Shown: positions 1 through 10,276 of the stretch, piece after piece | Layout of the letters: each line of letters starts with the position of its first letter | Position numbering within the stretch: position 1 is the first letter of the stretch | Source of the DNA: Aurantiacibacter odishensis | GTDB lineage: Bacteria; Pseudomonadota; Alphaproteobacteria; Sphingomonadales; Sphingomonadaceae | Direction of reading: 5' to 3' | Length of the DNA: 64,000 nt | NCBI RefSeq assembly: GCF_003605195.1 | Contig: NZ_QYOS01000023.1 | Location: 372,001-436,000, forward strand | The notes under the pieces: model-generated | The model's input: only the letters and a program-made list of their open reading frames with translations | Told to the model about the DNA's origin: nothing | Database searches by the model: none | Made by a program: the position numbers and the translations under genes

Positions 1-18
1 GTGCCCGTAACGGACTGA
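1..18 (+). CDS. 3' end of an upstream gene, possibly a response regulator
   Basis: The first 18 bases read as five codons (Val-Pro-Val-Thr-Asp) and a TGA stop, 19 bases before the start of a histidine kinase. OmpR-type response regulators often end with such a short tail and sit directly upstream of their kinase. The identity is inferred from position only. Another frame could equally be the coding one. Confidence 0.3.
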   Translation: MPVTD

Positions 19-37
19 CTGGCAGAGCAGGTCAGGC

Positions 38-1429
38 ATGATCCGTCGCTTCCTCCCGAGAAGCCTGCTGGGCCAGATGCTGCTTTCGGTGGCGCTGGCG
101 CTGCTCGTGGCGCAGTCGATTTCGCTGGTGTTGCGCTACCAGGCGGAAGAACGAAGGATTGAGAACGGTCTCGTCAACGAACTGGCTTTCCAGCTGGTTG
201 CCGATCCGCGCATCGAATTCGCGACCCGCGACGATCAGAGGGCGGACCGCCAGGAACGCCGCCGCCTTCGCATAGAGCGGGCGTTGGAGTCTCCACAGCT
301 ACAGGGCGAGAGCCGCAACCGCGAGAGGGAACGGGCGCTGCACCAAGTGCTCGAATCGCAAGGTGTTGCCGTGAGTGAACTCGTCGTCATCTCGCGCGAG
401 GTTTCGCGTGACAGATACATTATGGACGGCCTGCGCCGGGGTGGGCGCTTCTTGCGCAACCGGTGGGACCCCGGTGGTGAACTCGTCGTGGCGGGGATGA
501 AGCGCGCAGGCGAGGACCAGTGGTTGATCGCCCGGGCCCCGCGCCCCGAACGCCCCCGCAGTACGATGGTAGGGATCATCATGCAGACGCTGATCCTTTA
601 CCTCGTGATGGTTGGCGGTCTTTACCTGTTGCTGCGCCGTATTACCCGCCCGCTGGCCGCGCTGACCCGGCGAGTAGAACGCTTCGGCGGAGTGGCGGAC
701 GGTGCGCCGCCGATGGAACCGTCCGGCCCGGAAGACACCCGCCGCCTGATCACTGCCCATAACGCCATGGAAGCGCGCATCGCCGGGCTGCTCGACGAGA
801 AGGACGTGATGCTTGGTGCAATCGGGCACGACCTGAAGACGCCGCTCGCCGCACTGCGGGTGCGGATCGAAAGCGTGGACGACGAAGCCGAGCGCGCGAA
901 GATGGCCGCCACGATCGAGGACATCACCCATTCGCTCGACGACATCCTGTCCCTCGCCCGCGTGGGCAGGCCGAGCGACCCGCTGGAGCGGACCGAACTC
1001 TCCGCCCTCATCGCCTCGGTGGTGGACGAATACGAGGACATGGGGGAAGATGTCGCCCTGGGCGAGACCGAGCGCGTGGCCTTGCCCGTGCGCGCCACCT
1101 GGCTGCGCCGCGCCATTCGCAACCTTGTCGGCAATGCCCTGCGCTACGGCAGTGAGGCTCGCATCAGCCTGACCAGGGAAAACGACCAGGCCGTTATCCG
1201 CATCGCCGATGCGGGGCCGGGCATTCCCGAAGACCAGATCGCCCACATGACGGAGCCGTTCACGCGCGGCGAAACCTCGCGCAGCCGGGAAACCGGCGGC
1301 GCGGGCCTCGGCCTGACCCTGGCCCGCGCCATTGCCGAACAGCACGGCGGCACGCTGGTCTTGTCAAATGTGAACGGAGAGGATGGCGCCATCGTCGGGC
1401 TGTTGGCCGAAATCAGGCTACCGCTCTAA
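38..1429 (+). CDS. Two-component sensor histidine kinase
   Basis: A 463-residue membrane kinase that should sense an envelope signal and phosphorylate a partner regulator. It has a first membrane segment (about residues 12-32), a periplasmic part rich in Arg and Glu, and a second membrane segment (about 176-198). A HAMP linker follows, then a HisKA box with the phospho-acceptor His264 in [12 protein letters not shown], and an HATPase domain with an N-box ([10 protein letters not shown]), DAGPGIP and [12 protein letters not shown]. The H-box has His-Asp rather than His-Glu, which is common in EnvZ-like kinases. The 3' end overlaps the convergent ATPase gene by four bases. The ligand cannot be read from the sequence. 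Confidence 0.9.
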   Translation: MIRRFLPRSLLGQMLLSVALALLVAQSISLVLRYQAEERRIENGLVNELAFQLVADPRIEFATRDDQRADRQERRRLRIERALESPQLQGESRNRERERALHQVLESQGVAVSELVVISREVSRDRYIMDGLRRGGRFLRNRWDPGGELVVAGMKRAGEDQWLIARAPRPERPRSTMVGIIMQTLILYLVMVGGLYLLLRRITRPLAALTRRVERFGGVADGAPPMEPSGPEDTRRLITAHNAMEARIAGLLDEKDVMLGAIGHDLKTPLAALRVRIESVDDEAERAKMAATIEDITHSLDDILSLARVGRPSDPLERTELSALIASVVDEYEDMGEDVALGETERVALPVRATWLRRAIRNLVGNALRYGSEARISLTRENDQAVIRIADAGPGIPEDQIAHMTEPFTRGETSRSRETGGAGLGLTLARAIAEQHGGTLVLSNVNGEDGAIVGLLAEIRLPL

Positions 1430-2952
1430 CGCATCAAACCGCCGAGGATATTGCGCACGAAGGCATTGAGGCCCGTGCGCACCGGATCCGCACTGGATTT
1501 CTTGCCGAGCGCCGTCGCCACGGCAATCGAGGCCAGCGAGCCAGTCGCCGCCTTCACGGCGCTCTTGCCGGCCTTCTCCCACATGGAGGCGGTCTTGCGC
1601 GGCTGCTTGCGCACTTCCTCCACGCCCTTCTCTTCCACTTCTTCCGCCGTCTTCGCGGCATCCAGTGTCTTCTGCGCCAGCACTTCCTCTGCGCTCTCGC
1701 GGTCGACGCGCTCGTCGTACTTCCCGTCGAACGGGCTGACCGACTGGATGATCGCGCGCTCCTTCGCGTTCACAGGGCCAAGGCGCGAACGCGGCGGTTT
1801 GATCAGTGTGCGCTGCACCACAGTGGGCGCGCCTTCCTCGTCCAGCGTCGAGACCAGCGCCTCGCCAACGCGCAACTGCGTGATGGCCTCTGCCACGTCC
1901 AGATCGGGATTGATGCGAAACGTCTCCGCAGCCGCCTTGATGGCGCGCTGATCCTTCGGGGTGAAAGCGCGCAGGGCGTGCTGCACCCGGTTGCCCAGCT
2001 GGCCCGCCACTTCCTCCGGAATGTCGATGGGGTTCTGCGTCACGAAATAGACGCCCACGCCCTTCGAACGGATCAGCCGCACCACCCGCTCGATGGTGTC
2101 CTGCAGGGCATCGGGCGCATCGTCGAAAAGCAGGTGCGCCTCGTCGAAGAAGAACACCAGCTTTGGCTTTTCCGGATCTCCCACTTCGGGCAGACTCTCG
2201 AACAGTTCGGCCAGCAGCCACAGCAGGAACGTGGCGTAGAGCTTGGGACTGCGCATCAGTTCCTCTGCCGCCAGCACGTTCACCACGCCGCGACCCTGTT
2301 CGTCCACGGTCAGGAAATCGTCGATCTCCAGCGCAGGCTCGCCGAAGAAATGGTCCGCCCCTTGCGATTCGAAACTGAGCAACTGGCGCTGGATCGCGCC
2401 GACCGACTGCTTCGATACGTTGCCGTATTCGCCCGACAGTTCCTTGGAATTGTCATAGGCCCAGGCGAGCATGGCGCGCAGGTCCTCGAAATCGAGGAGC
2501 AGCAGCTTGTTCTCGTCGGCGTAGCGGAAGACGATCTGCAGCACGCCTTCCTGCGTCTCGTTCAGGTCCAGCAGGCGGGCCAGCAGCAGCGGCCCCATTT
2601 CCGATACCGTGGTGCGGATGGGGTGGCCGTTCTTGCCGTATAGGTCCCAGAACACCACCGGGTTATCGGAATAGGCATAGTCGTCCATGCCGAGTTCCTT
2701 CGCCCGGCCTTCCAGCTTGTCGGCGTGCTTGAACTTGGGCGAACCCGGCATGGCAATGCCTGACAGGTCGCCTTTCACGTCGGCCACGAACACCGGCACC
2801 CCGGCAGCGGAGAAACTCTCGGCCATGCCCTGCAAGGTTACCGTCTTGCCGGTGCCCGTCGCGCCTGCGATCAGGCCGTGGCGGTTCGCGCGCGACAGGT
2901 CCAGCGCCTGCCGGTTTCCATTCAGATCGTTACCGAGAAAAATGTCGGCCAT
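1426..2952 (-). CDS. HerA-like ATPase of the DUF853/YjgR type
   Basis: A 508-residue P-loop ATPase related to the HerA/FtsK translocases. The N-terminal MADIFLGND is typical of the family, and the Walker A motif GATGTGKT lies at about residues 29-37. A Walker B-like [10 protein letters not shown] follows in the middle. The C-terminal 130 residues are charged and then end in a small hydrophobic tail. The frame extends further upstream, but ATG 2952 gives the conserved N-terminus and avoids running into the divergent pabB. E. coli YjgR is the usual named relative, and its physiological role is unsettled. Confidence 0.9.
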   Translation of the reverse strand: MADIFLGNDLNGNRQALDLSRANRHGLIAGATGTGKTVTLQGMAESFSAAGVPVFVADVKGDLSGIAMPGSPKFKHADKLEGRAKELGMDDYAYSDNPVVFWDLYGKNGHPIRTTVSEMGPLLLARLLDLNETQEGVLQIVFRYADENKLLLLDFEDLRAMLAWAYDNSKELSGEYGNVSKQSVGAIQRQLLSFESQGADHFFGEPALEIDDFLTVDEQGRGVVNVLAAEELMRSPKLYATFLLWLLAELFESLPEVGDPEKPKLVFFFDEAHLLFDDAPDALQDTIERVVRLIRSKGVGVYFVTQNPIDIPEEVAGQLGNRVQHALRAFTPKDQRAIKAAAETFRINPDLDVAEAITQLRVGEALVSTLDEEGAPTVVQRTLIKPPRSRLGPVNAKERAIIQSVSPFDGKYDERVDRESAEEVLAQKTLDAAKTAEEVEEKGVEEVRKQPRKTASMWEKAGKSAVKAATGSLASIAVATALGKKSSADPVRTGLNAFVRNILGGLMR

Positions 2953-3007
2953 TCTAGCCCCTAATACCTTGTTGCCGGATTCCGATGCGAACCCTAGAGC
3001 GGGCCTG

Positions 3008-4804
3008 ATGGATGGCAAGTCCCCCTTTGTGCTGCTGGACGATGCACGCGCCCATGGTGCGAGCGATGCGCACTGCTTCACGAAACCCTCACAGGTTTTC
3101 GTGGCGCGGCGGGCGGACGAGGTCGTGCGCGTGCTGGCAGAAGCCGACGCGGCGCGGCGGACAAGCGGCAAGCACTTGGCGGGCTATATCGCCTACGAAG
3201 CGGGTCTGGCGCTGGAAGGCAGGCTGGTGCCACTTGCCGCGGCGCGTGCAGGGGCCGTCGGGCCGCTGGTGTGGCTAGGCCTGTTCGACGATCCCGAGAT
3301 CATTTCTGCTGTCGAAGTCGAGGGCTGGCTTGCGGCGAAGTGCAGGGGCGAGGCGAGCATCGGCCCGCTCGATCCACAAGTCTCGACCGGTGCCTACCTC
3401 GATGCTTTCGATACGTTGCAGGAAGCCATCCGCGCAGGCGACATCTACCAAGCCAATCTCACCTTCCCGCTGGCAGGCCCGGCGAAGGGCGACCCGCTGA
3501 CGCTCTATGCGAAGATCCGCCCCACGGCGGCTGCCGGATACGGGGGCCTCGTGTTCGACGGATCGGACTGGCTGCTCTCTTTCAGCCCCGAGCTGTTCTT
3601 CGCCCTGCGCGATGGCCACGCCAAGGTGAAGCCGATGAAAGGCACCCGCCCGCGCGGCGGCACCGAGGCAGAGGACGCGGCGCTGCGCGATCAGCTCAGC
3701 CGGTCGGTGAAGGACAAGGCCGAGAACCTGATGATCGTCGACCTGATGCGCAACGATCTCTCCCGCGTGGCACAGGCCGGCAGCGTACGGGTGGAACATC
3801 CCTTCAAGGTGGAGACCTATCCCACGCTCCACACCATGACGACGACAGTGCTGGCAGACCTGAAGGAAGGCCGCACCGCAGTGGACGTGCTGCACGCAAT
3901 CTTCCCCTGCGGCTCCATCACAGGCGCCCCCAAGATCCGCGCGATGGAACTGATCGACGAGGTGGAGCGCGATGCCCGCGGTCCCTATTGCGGCGGCATC
4001 GGACGTATCGACGCCGGTGGCGATGCCGCTTTCAACGTTGCGATCCGCACCATCCGCCTGACGCCGGGCGAGAACCAGCGACACAAGGCCGTGCTGGGCG
4101 TGGGCGGGGCGATCGTCGCCGACAGCGACGGCATGGAAGAATGGCGCGAATGCCTCGTGAAAGGCGCTTTCGTGCGCGGGGCGGCAGGCGGGCACGACCT
4201 GATCGAGACGATGCGCTTCGACCCGATGGCAGGCACGCCGCTGCTCGAAATGCACCTCGAACGCATGAAGGCGAGCGCGGCGGAACTGGGCTTCGCTTTC
4301 GACCGGCACGAAACGCGCAACCGCATCCAGGCGCTGTGCTTCGAACTGGAGGAGGCGGCGAAGCTGCGGCTCGTGCTCTCGCGTTCTGGCGCGGTCAGCT
4401 TGGAGGCGCATCCCCTTCCAGCTCCCTTGCCCGATCCCGCGCCTTGCGTGCTGCTACCGCATCCCACGGTCGCGCACGACTGGCGGCTCTATCACAAGAG
4501 CAGCGACCGCAGCTTCTACGAGGCGGCGCTGGCGACCGCCAAGAGCGTCGGCGCGGTCGAAGCCTTGTTGGTGCGCGACGGCATGGTGACGGAAGGCAGC
4601 TGGACCAACGTGTTCGTGAAGCGCGACGGAACGCTCGTCACTCCGCCGCTCTCCGCCGGACTTCTGCCCGGCGTGCTGCGCCGCTCGCTGATCGAGGACG
4701 GCAAGACGCGCGAAGGCGAAGTGGCGCTCGAAGACCTAGAGAACGGCTTTTTCATCGGCAATGCCCTGCGTGGCCTGATTCCGGCGACGCTGGAACTGCC
4801 ATGA
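3008..4804 (+). CDS. pabB: Aminodeoxychorismate synthase PabB fused to 4-amino-4-deoxychorismate lyase PabC
   Basis: A 598-residue bifunctional enzyme of the p-aminobenzoate branch of folate synthesis. The N-terminal two thirds is a chorismate-binding PabB domain with [11 protein letters not shown] and [18 protein letters not shown]. The C-terminal 220 residues are a class-IV aminotransferase-fold PabC that makes 4-aminobenzoate and pyruvate; the likely PLP lysine is Lys497 in [10 protein letters not shown] single protein therefore covers two consecutive steps. The glutaminase PabA/TrpG is not in the window. ATG 3008 was chosen because upstream codons overlap the divergent ATPase gene. The aminotransferase ATG overlaps the stop (ATGA), so the two are probably translated together. 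Confidence 0.93.
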   Translation: MDGKSPFVLLDDARAHGASDAHCFTKPSQVFVARRADEVVRVLAEADAARRTSGKHLAGYIAYEAGLALEGRLVPLAAARAGAVGPLVWLGLFDDPEIISAVEVEGWLAAKCRGEASIGPLDPQVSTGAYLDAFDTLQEAIRAGDIYQANLTFPLAGPAKGDPLTLYAKIRPTAAAGYGGLVFDGSDWLLSFSPELFFALRDGHAKVKPMKGTRPRGGTEAEDAALRDQLSRSVKDKAENLMIVDLMRNDLSRVAQAGSVRVEHPFKVETYPTLHTMTTTVLADLKEGRTAVDVLHAIFPCGSITGAPKIRAMELIDEVERDARGPYCGGIGRIDAGGDAAFNVAIRTIRLTPGENQRHKAVLGVGGAIVADSDGMEEWRECLVKGAFVRGAAGGHDLIETMRFDPMAGTPLLEMHLERMKASAAELGFAFDRHETRNRIQALCFELEEAAKLRLVLSRSGAVSLEAHPLPAPLPDPAPCVLLPHPTVAHDWRLYHKSSDRSFYEAALATAKSVGAVEALLVRDGMVTEGSWTNVFVKRDGTLVTPPLSAGLLPGVLRRSLIEDGKTREGEVALEDLENGFFIGNALRGLIPATLELP

Positions 4805-5979
4805 GCGCGCAGCACCTCAGCCAGGCACTCCAGCGGATCGAGGCATCACCCACGACGGCGATGACCGACCGGGCCAGCGAACTTCGCGCCGAGGGCCGCG
4901 ACATCATCTCACTGAGCGTCGGAGAGCCGGATTTCGACACCCCGCTCCACGTCATCGCAGCCGCCAAGGCCGCGCTCGATGCTGGCGATACGCGCTACAC
5001 TCCCGTCACCGGCACCACGCGCCTGAAGGAAGCCGCCGCGCTGCATTTCCGCCGCGATCTCGGCATTGCTGCCGAGGCGCGGGACGTGATCGTGACGGCA
5101 GGCGGCAAGCAGGCGATCTTCGAGGCGCTTGTCGCCACCGTCAGCCCCGGCGACGAGGTGATCGTGCCTTCTCCGTGGTGGGTCAGCTATCCGCAGATGG
5201 TGCGCTTTGCAGGGGGCACCGTGGTGCCGCTGCGCACATCGGCCAGCGACGGCTTCCGCTTCCGCCCCAGCGAACTCGAGGCGCTGATTACCCCGCGCAC
5301 CAACTGGCTGCTGCTCAACTCGCCCGGCAATCCCACCGGCGCGGTGTTTTCGGCAGACATGCTGCGCGGCATCGGCGAGGTGCTGCGCCGCCACCCGCAG
5401 GTGTTAGTGCTGTCAGACGATATCTACGCACCGCTGCGCTACTCGGACGAGCCGCATGCCGCGCTGGCAGCGCTCTGCCCGGACCTTGCGGAGCGCATCA
5501 TTACGGTCTCCGGCGTTTCCAAGAGCCATGCGATGACGGGCTTTCGCATCGGAGTGGCCACCGGGCCCGACTGGCTGATTTCCGCAATGGGCAAGTTGCA
5601 GAGCAATTCCAGCGGCAACCCCGCCAGCATATCGCAGGCCGCAGCCGTCGCCGCGTTCGAGGGGCCGCAGGATTTCCTTGCCGACTGGCGCGATGCCTTC
5701 CGCCGCCGCCGCGACATGGTGGCGGCGCGTATCAACGCCACCCCCGGCCTCTCCACACCCGTCCCCGACGGCGCGTTCTACTGCCTTGTCGATGCTGCCC
5801 CGCTGATGGAGCCGTTCGGCGGCGACGACGGCAAGCTGGCGCTGCACCTGCTCGACAACGGCGTTGCCACCGTCGCAGCCTCGGCGTTCGGTGGCAGGGA
5901 CGGCTTCCGCATCAGCTTTGCCGCGGACGAGGCCGTGCTGGACACAGCGCTGGATCGCATCGAAAAGGCGCTTTCATGA
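4801..5979 (+). CDS. Class I/II PLP-dependent aminotransferase (aspartate-aminotransferase-like)
   Basis: A 392-residue fold-type I aminotransferase. Visible motifs are SLSVGEPDFDTP at the N-terminus, NSPGNPTGAV, the cofactor-binding SDDIYAPL, and SGVSKSHAMTGFRIG with the PLP lysine at Lys241. The conserved C-terminal Arg that binds the substrate carboxylate is in GFRISFA. Aspartate aminotransferase is the closest general description, but aromatic or other specificities are possible. ATG 4801 overlaps the pabB stop and the following pseudouridine synthase start overlaps this stop, which gives a tightly coupled operon. Confidence 0.9.
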   Translation: MSAQHLSQALQRIEASPTTAMTDRASELRAEGRDIISLSVGEPDFDTPLHVIAAAKAALDAGDTRYTPVTGTTRLKEAAALHFRRDLGIAAEARDVIVTAGGKQAIFEALVATVSPGDEVIVPSPWWVSYPQMVRFAGGTVVPLRTSASDGFRFRPSELEALITPRTNWLLLNSPGNPTGAVFSADMLRGIGEVLRRHPQVLVLSDDIYAPLRYSDEPHAALAALCPDLAERIITVSGVSKSHAMTGFRIGVATGPDWLISAMGKLQSNSSGNPASISQAAAVAAFEGPQDFLADWRDAFRRRRDMVAARINATPGLSTPVPDGAFYCLVDAAPLMEPFGGDDGKLALHLLDNGVATVAASAFGGRDGFRISFAADEAVLDTALDRIEKALS

Positions 5980-6632
5980 CCAAGATCGACATTCTCTTCG
6001 AAGACGGCGAGGCGCTCGTCATCGACAAGCCCGCTGGCCTCCCCATCGAGACACCGCGCAAGGGCGGAGCGAGCCTCGAGGACCATCTCGAGCAGCTTAA
6101 GCTCGGCTTCCAGCGCGCGCCTCAGGCGGTGCACCGGCTCGATACCGATACTTCCGGCTGCCTGCTGCTGGCGCGCAACCCCAAGGCGCTGAAACGCTTC
6201 AACAAGGCCTTCGAGGAAAAGCTCGTCTCCAAGACCTACCTCGGTATCGTTGCCGGACCGGTGGAGGAGGAGGAAGGCACCATCGACCTCGCGCTAACCA
6301 AGATCAGCAGCGAGGCGCGCGGCTGGCGGATGATCGTGGCGAAGAAGGGCAAGCCCTCCATAACGCACTGGACCAAGCGCAAGGAACTGGACGGCGGGTT
6401 GACGCTGGTGGAATTCCGCCCGGAAACGGGCCGCACCCACCAGATCCGCGTCCATGCCGAGCACGCCTTCAAGCGTTCGCTGCTGGGGGACCCTGTCTAC
6501 GGCAACAAGGATGCCCGTGTCTCGCGCACCATGCTCCACGCCAGTGCACTTGTAATGCCGCGCGAGGGCAAGCCCGATATCGTGGCCGAAGCGCCGCTGC
6601 CTGCCGACTTCGTGAAGCTGGGCGCCGGATAG
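5976..6632 (+). CDS. RluA-family RNA pseudouridine synthase
   Basis: A 218-residue pseudouridine synthase that isomerises a uridine in rRNA or tRNA. The catalytic motif HRLDTDTSGCLLLAR places the nucleophile at Asp56, and GRTHQIRVH lies in the C-terminal half. There is no S4 RNA-binding domain, so it resembles the short RluA/TruC-like members rather than RluC/RluD. ATG 5976 overlaps the aminotransferase stop. The exact target base cannot be told from sequence. Confidence 0.9.
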   Translation: MTKIDILFEDGEALVIDKPAGLPIETPRKGGASLEDHLEQLKLGFQRAPQAVHRLDTDTSGCLLLARNPKALKRFNKAFEEKLVSKTYLGIVAGPVEEEEGTIDLALTKISSEARGWRMIVAKKGKPSITHWTKRKELDGGLTLVEFRPETGRTHQIRVHAEHAFKRSLLGDPVYGNKDARVSRTMLHASALVMPREGKPDIVAEAPLPADFVKLGAG

Positions 6633-6640
6633 GACCGGGA

Positions 6641-7045
6641 ATGGGCAGGATACTCGACCGGGCGCACGAGATCGCGGAGGAGAGCTTTATCGCTGCCTCC
6701 GGCCCCGGCGGGCAGAACGTCAACAAGGTGGCGACTGCCGTGCAGCTGCGCTTCAACATCTATGCCCTCGGCCTGCCACCGCGTGTGTTCCACCGGTTGA
6801 AGGACATTGCCGGCAACCGGCTCAGTCAGTCGGGCGACATCGTGATCGACGCGCGCAGCCACCGCACGCAGGACGCGAATCGGCGCGATGCGCGAGAGCG
6901 GATGGCGGCGATGATCGAGGAAGCGATCAAGGAGCCGAAGAAGCGCGCCAAGACCCGCGTGAACCGGCTGAACAAGAAAAAACGCCTCGCCAGCAAGAAG
7001 GCCCACGGCGAGAAGAAGGCGATGCGCGGAAAGATCGACCTGTAG
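6641..7045 (+). CDS. arfB: Peptidyl-tRNA hydrolase ArfB (ribosome rescue)
   Basis: A 134-residue class-I release-factor-like protein. The catalytic GGQ is at residues 23-25 in [13 protein letters not shown]. The C-terminal tail (about residues 100-134) is very rich in Lys and Arg, as expected for the part that enters the empty mRNA channel of a stalled ribosome. It frees stalled ribosomes by hydrolysing peptidyl-tRNA without a stop codon. It starts eight bases after the pseudouridine synthase and is probably in the same transcript. Confidence 0.92.
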   Translation: MGRILDRAHEIAEESFIAASGPGGQNVNKVATAVQLRFNIYALGLPPRVFHRLKDIAGNRLSQSGDIVIDARSHRTQDANRRDARERMAAMIEEAIKEPKKRAKTRVNRLNKKKRLASKKAHGEKKAMRGKIDL

Positions 7046-7205
7046 GCCCGGCCGCCTTCGCCCTGTCCTTCGGCTCGGGCGCTCACCAAGCTTGACTTTT
7101 CCCCGATTCTCTACCAATGGCACGCGCGATGGGCGGCGCCTGATGCGTCGCCCCAATTATTTTCGGGCCAGATGCGCCCCTACCAGACTTTTTGAAGGCA
7201 AGACC

Positions 7206-7373
7206 ATGGCGAAGCCCGCAACCATCAAGATCCGCCTGAACTCCAGCGCAGGCACCGGCCACTTCTACGTGACCAAGAAGAACCCGCGCAACCACACGGA
7301 AAAGTTCACCTTCCGCAAGTACGATCCGATTGCGAAGAAGCACGTCGAGTACAAGGAAGGCAAGATCAAGTAA
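7206..7373 (+). CDS. rpmG: 50S ribosomal protein L33
   Basis: A 55-residue basic protein with the L33 signature ([16 protein letters not shown]). It contains no cysteine, so it is the zinc-independent C-minus form. Its length is normal for the family. A short purine-rich stretch precedes ATG 7206. It lies alone between arfB and lolA. Confidence 0.97.
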   Translation: MAKPATIKIRLNSSAGTGHFYVTKKNPRNHTEKFTFRKYDPIAKKHVEYKEGKIK

Positions 7374-7499
7374 GACGCCTTCGGGCACGCTTGGTCCGCG
7401 CTTTGTCGAACCCGGTTTTCCTGAATGGGGGGAACCTCCTGGGTTCACGGACGGTTCAATGCCTCACCTGTACCCAGAGGGTCCATAATTGGTGAGACT

Positions 7500-8168
7500 A
7501 TGAACGCCTTGAAAAACATTATCCGCACACCCGCCATCGCCGCCGCCCTGGGCGCGATGGCGTTTGCCGTTCCGACTACCCTTTCGGTCGCCGCTACCCC
7601 GGTTGCCGCCCAGGCCCAGGCAGACCAGTTGCAGCGCGCCGCCCGCGCGCTGCGCGGCATTTCCACAATGCGCGCCGATTTCACGCAGACCGACCGCGTC
7701 GGCAACGTGCTTTCGGGCGAACTGACCCTGAAGAACCCCGGCAAAATCCGCTTCGAGTATTCCGACGATGTGAACATGCTGGTCGTTTCAAACGGCAGTG
7801 CGCTTTCGATCATCGATTACGAAGTGAGCCAGGTTGAGCGTTATCCCATCGGCGATTCGCCGCTGGGCGCGTTGCTGAACCCGCAGCGTGACATCACCCG
7901 CTACGGCCGTGTGCAGGGTGGCAACCGCAACGGCGTCGTATCTATTGCGGTGAGCGATCCCGACCGTCCCGAATTCCCCACGATGACGTTGATCTTCGTA
8001 GAGAAGGCATCGGCCCCCGGCGGGCTGGAACTGAACAGCTGGGTGGCGCTCGATTCGCAAAATCAGCGCACGACCGTGCGCCTGCGCAATCACCGCTATG
8101 GCATGAGTGTATCCGACAGCGAGTTCCGTTTCCGTGACCCGCGCCGTTCGTCCCGCCGTCCGGGATAA
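7500..8168 (+). CDS. lolA: Outer-membrane lipoprotein carrier protein LolA
   Basis: A 222-residue periplasmic chaperone that carries lipoproteins from the LolCDE complex to the outer membrane. The N-terminus has a basic start, a hydrophobic stretch and a plausible signal-peptidase site after PVAAQAQA. The mature part shows the LolA pattern: MRADFTQTDRVGNVLSGELTLKNPGKIRFEY. An upstream in-frame start at 7425 exists, but ATG 7500 puts the signal peptide at the N-terminus. Start choice and family both fit well. Confidence 0.92.
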   Translation: MNALKNIIRTPAIAAALGAMAFAVPTTLSVAATPVAAQAQADQLQRAARALRGISTMRADFTQTDRVGNVLSGELTLKNPGKIRFEYSDDVNMLVVSNGSALSIIDYEVSQVERYPIGDSPLGALLNPQRDITRYGRVQGGNRNGVVSIAVSDPDRPEFPTMTLIFVEKASAPGGLELNSWVALDSQNQRTTVRLRNHRYGMSVSDSEFRFRDPRRSSRRPG

Positions 8169-8389
8169 ACAGTCCATAGGTGAATGGTTGTAAATTTGCG
8201 ACAGATTACACACGTCATTCATTGCCGCGACAGCCTCTTCCCCCTACTTCTGAGTGCATAGAGACGCGGTGAGGCGGGTTTCCCCCCTGTTGCCCTGACC
8301 TCGATTAAAGCCGTTTCTCTTGCGAAGCGTGACGAACGCTCGAAAAACGAACCCCCGTCGCATTATGCCCCCGCGACGGGGGTTTTTTT
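8169..8389 (+). ncRNA. Intergenic stretch ending in a strong terminator; possible small RNA or lolA 3' UTR
   Basis: About 180 non-coding bases separate the lolA stop from a strong intrinsic terminator, with pyrimidine-rich runs at about 8230-8240 and 8280-8290 that could stay single-stranded. No ORF of convincing quality is present on either strand. It may be only a long lolA 3' UTR or it may be a separate small RNA. No convincing promoter was found inside, so the RNA call is tentative. Confidence 0.2.
8351..8389 (+). terminator. Rho-independent terminator
   Basis: A perfect 11-base-pair stem (8351-8361 with 8373-8383, sequence ACCCCCGTCGC and its complement) is followed at once by seven T residues. 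It should end transcription coming from lolA before xthA. Confidence 0.9.
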
Positions 8390-8417
8390 ATCTGCTGCCC
8401 GCGACTAGGCAGCAGTC

Positions 8418-9206
8418 ATGGTCAAGATCACCACCTGGAACATCAATTCGATCCGCCTGCGCATGCCCATCGTTGAGCGCTACCTGAAGGAACACGCGCC
8501 AGACGTGCTGTGCCTGCAGGAGATCAAGTGCCAGGAGCAGCAGTTCCCCTACGAGGCGTTCAGGGAATTGGGCTACGAGCACATCGCGGTGCACGGGCAG
8601 AAAGGCTACCACGGCGTCGCCACGGTCAGCCGCGTCCCCATGCAGGAATTCTCCCGTCACGATTGGCAGGATAACGGCGAGGCACGGCACGTGGGCGTCG
8701 AATTCCCTTCGCTCGACGGGCTGGTGCTGGAAAACGTGTACATCCCGGCAGGGGGCGACATTCCCGACCGGGAGAAGAACCTGAAATTCGGGCAGAAGCT
8801 CGACTTCCTCGAACGCATGACGCGCTGGGCCGAAAAGATCGACAGGCCCACGCTGCTGGTGGGCGATTTCAACATCGCGCCGCTGGAATGCGACGTCTAC
8901 GACCACAAGGCGCTGCTGAAAGTCGTCAGCCACACGCCGCTCGAGGTCGAAACGCTGGACCTGCTGCAAGGCGCACACGACTGGGTCGACCTTGGCCGCA
9001 AGCATATCCCCGCGCCGGAGCGTAACTATTCGTGGTGGTCCTACCGCACCTACTGGCAGGGCAAGGATCGCGGGCGGCGCCTCGATCACATGTGGGCATC
9101 GCCCGATCTGGCCGCGCAAAGCGTCGCCCATTCCATCGCCGAGGACACGCGAGACTGGGAAAAGCCGAGCGACCACGTGCCGCTGATGACGGAGTTCGAC
9201 CTCTGA
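8418..9206 (+). CDS. xthA: Exodeoxyribonuclease III (AP endonuclease)
   Basis: A 262-residue exonuclease III of the endonuclease/exonuclease/phosphatase fold, acting in base-excision repair at abasic sites. It has WNINSIRLRMP at the N-terminus, the metal-binding LQEIKC, GDFNIAP with the catalytic Asp-Asn pair, and SDHVPL with the catalytic His near the C-terminus. The length is normal. It follows a terminator and is probably the first gene of an operon with ribA and an acetyltransferase gene. Confidence 0.95.
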   Translation: MVKITTWNINSIRLRMPIVERYLKEHAPDVLCLQEIKCQEQQFPYEAFRELGYEHIAVHGQKGYHGVATVSRVPMQEFSRHDWQDNGEARHVGVEFPSLDGLVLENVYIPAGGDIPDREKNLKFGQKLDFLERMTRWAEKIDRPTLLVGDFNIAPLECDVYDHKALLKVVSHTPLEVETLDLLQGAHDWVDLGRKHIPAPERNYSWWSYRTYWQGKDRGRRLDHMWASPDLAAQSVAHSIAEDTRDWEKPSDHVPLMTEFDL

Positions 9207-10276
9207 GCGAGGCATCGCCTCCATCGCCCGAACGGCGCGTAGCGCAAGCGGTGGACGCCCTGCGCCACGGCTGGCCGATCAGGGTTGGGGACGCACCCGT
9301 CCTTCTGCCCGTCGAGACCGCGCTCGATCGTAGCGCCCGCTCCGATCACCTGCTGATATCCGCCGCCCGCGCAGAGACGCTGAAGCTCACCAACCAGCGG
9401 CCTGCCGCCGATGGTCACTCGCCCGTGCTGATGCGCGCCGCCGACCCGCTGGACCTTCACGCCGCCTTGCCGGTGGCGGACCCGGCGCTCGATCCGGTCA
9501 ATCCGCTGAAAGGCCCGTTCCTGGCCGAACCGCTGGAATGGATGACAGCGGCGAAAGTGGCGATGGAGCTGGCGCGGATTGCAGGGATGCTGCCTGCTTT
9601 CCTGGTCGATCCCGATCCGGCTGGCGAGCCCGCAACCCTGCACTCAGTCGATCTCGCCGCGTGGAAGGTCCCTGCCAACCTCGCCATCGCCACCCGAGCG
9701 CATCTGCCCATCGCGCACGAGGAGCAGGCCGAGATCGTCGTCTTCCGCTCTCCCGGAGACATGCGTGAGCACGTGGCGCTGGTGCTGGGCCAGCGTTCGA
9801 CGGAGACGGTGCCGCTCGTCCGCCTGCATTCCGAATGCCTGACGGGCGACATCTTCGGCAGCCTCAAGTGCGATTGCGGTCCACAGCTAGACCATGCGCT
9901 CGCCGCCATGTCCGCCGCGGCGAGCGAAGGCGGCTGGGGGGTGCTTCTCTACATGCGGCAGGAAGGGCGCGGCATCGGCCTCGTCAACAAGCTGCGCGCC
10001 TATCGCCTGCAAGACGAGGGGTTCGACACGCTGGAAGCCAATCGCCGCCTCGGCCTGCCGGAGGAAGCGCGCGATTTCCCGCTGGCGGCGCGGATGCTGG
10101 ACCTGCTCGGCATAGGCCGGGTGCGGTTGATGACGAACAACCTCGAAAAGGTCGTCGCGTTGGAGGATGCCGGGGTAAAGGTGACCGAGCGGGTGCCGCA
10201 TGAACTTCCTGCGAACCCACACAACACCCGCTATCTCGCCACCAAGCGCGACCGCGCGGGGCACCTGCTGGCGTGA
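9203..10276 (+). CDS. ribA: GTP cyclohydrolase II with an extra N-terminal domain
   Basis: Opens the riboflavin pathway by converting GTP to 2,5-diamino-6-ribosylamino-4(3H)-pyrimidinone 5'-phosphate. The C-terminal 200 residues carry the zinc site HSECLTGDIFGSLKCDCG and the RQEGRGIGL loop. About 140 residues of a less conserved domain precede it, as is common in sphingomonads. No ATG is available near the conserved N-terminus. The given start is a CTG overlapping the xthA stop. The first in-frame GTG is at 9251 and would remove 16 residues. The start is therefore uncertain while the function is not. Confidence 0.9.
   Translation: MSEASPPSPERRVAQAVDALRHGWPIRVGDAPVLLPVETALDRSARSDHLLISAARAETLKLTNQRPAADGHSPVLMRAADPLDLHAALPVADPALDPVNPLKGPFLAEPLEWMTAAKVAMELARIAGMLPAFLVDPDPAGEPATLHSVDLAAWKVPANLAIATRAHLPIAHEEQAEIVVFRSPGDMREHVALVLGQRSTETVPLVRLHSECLTGDIFGSLKCDCGPQLDHALAAMSAAASEGGWGVLLYMRQEGRGIGLVNKLRAYRLQDEGFDTLEANRRLGLPEEARDFPLAARMLDLLGIGRVRLMTNNLEKVVALEDAGVKVTERVPHELPANPHNTRYLATKRDRAGHLLA

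Noticed and set aside
3271-4800. Upstream extension of the aminotransferase frame through the pabB gene
   Set aside because: The extension is Arg-rich nonsense overlapping pabB. The conserved aminotransferase N-terminus starts at the ATG at 4801.
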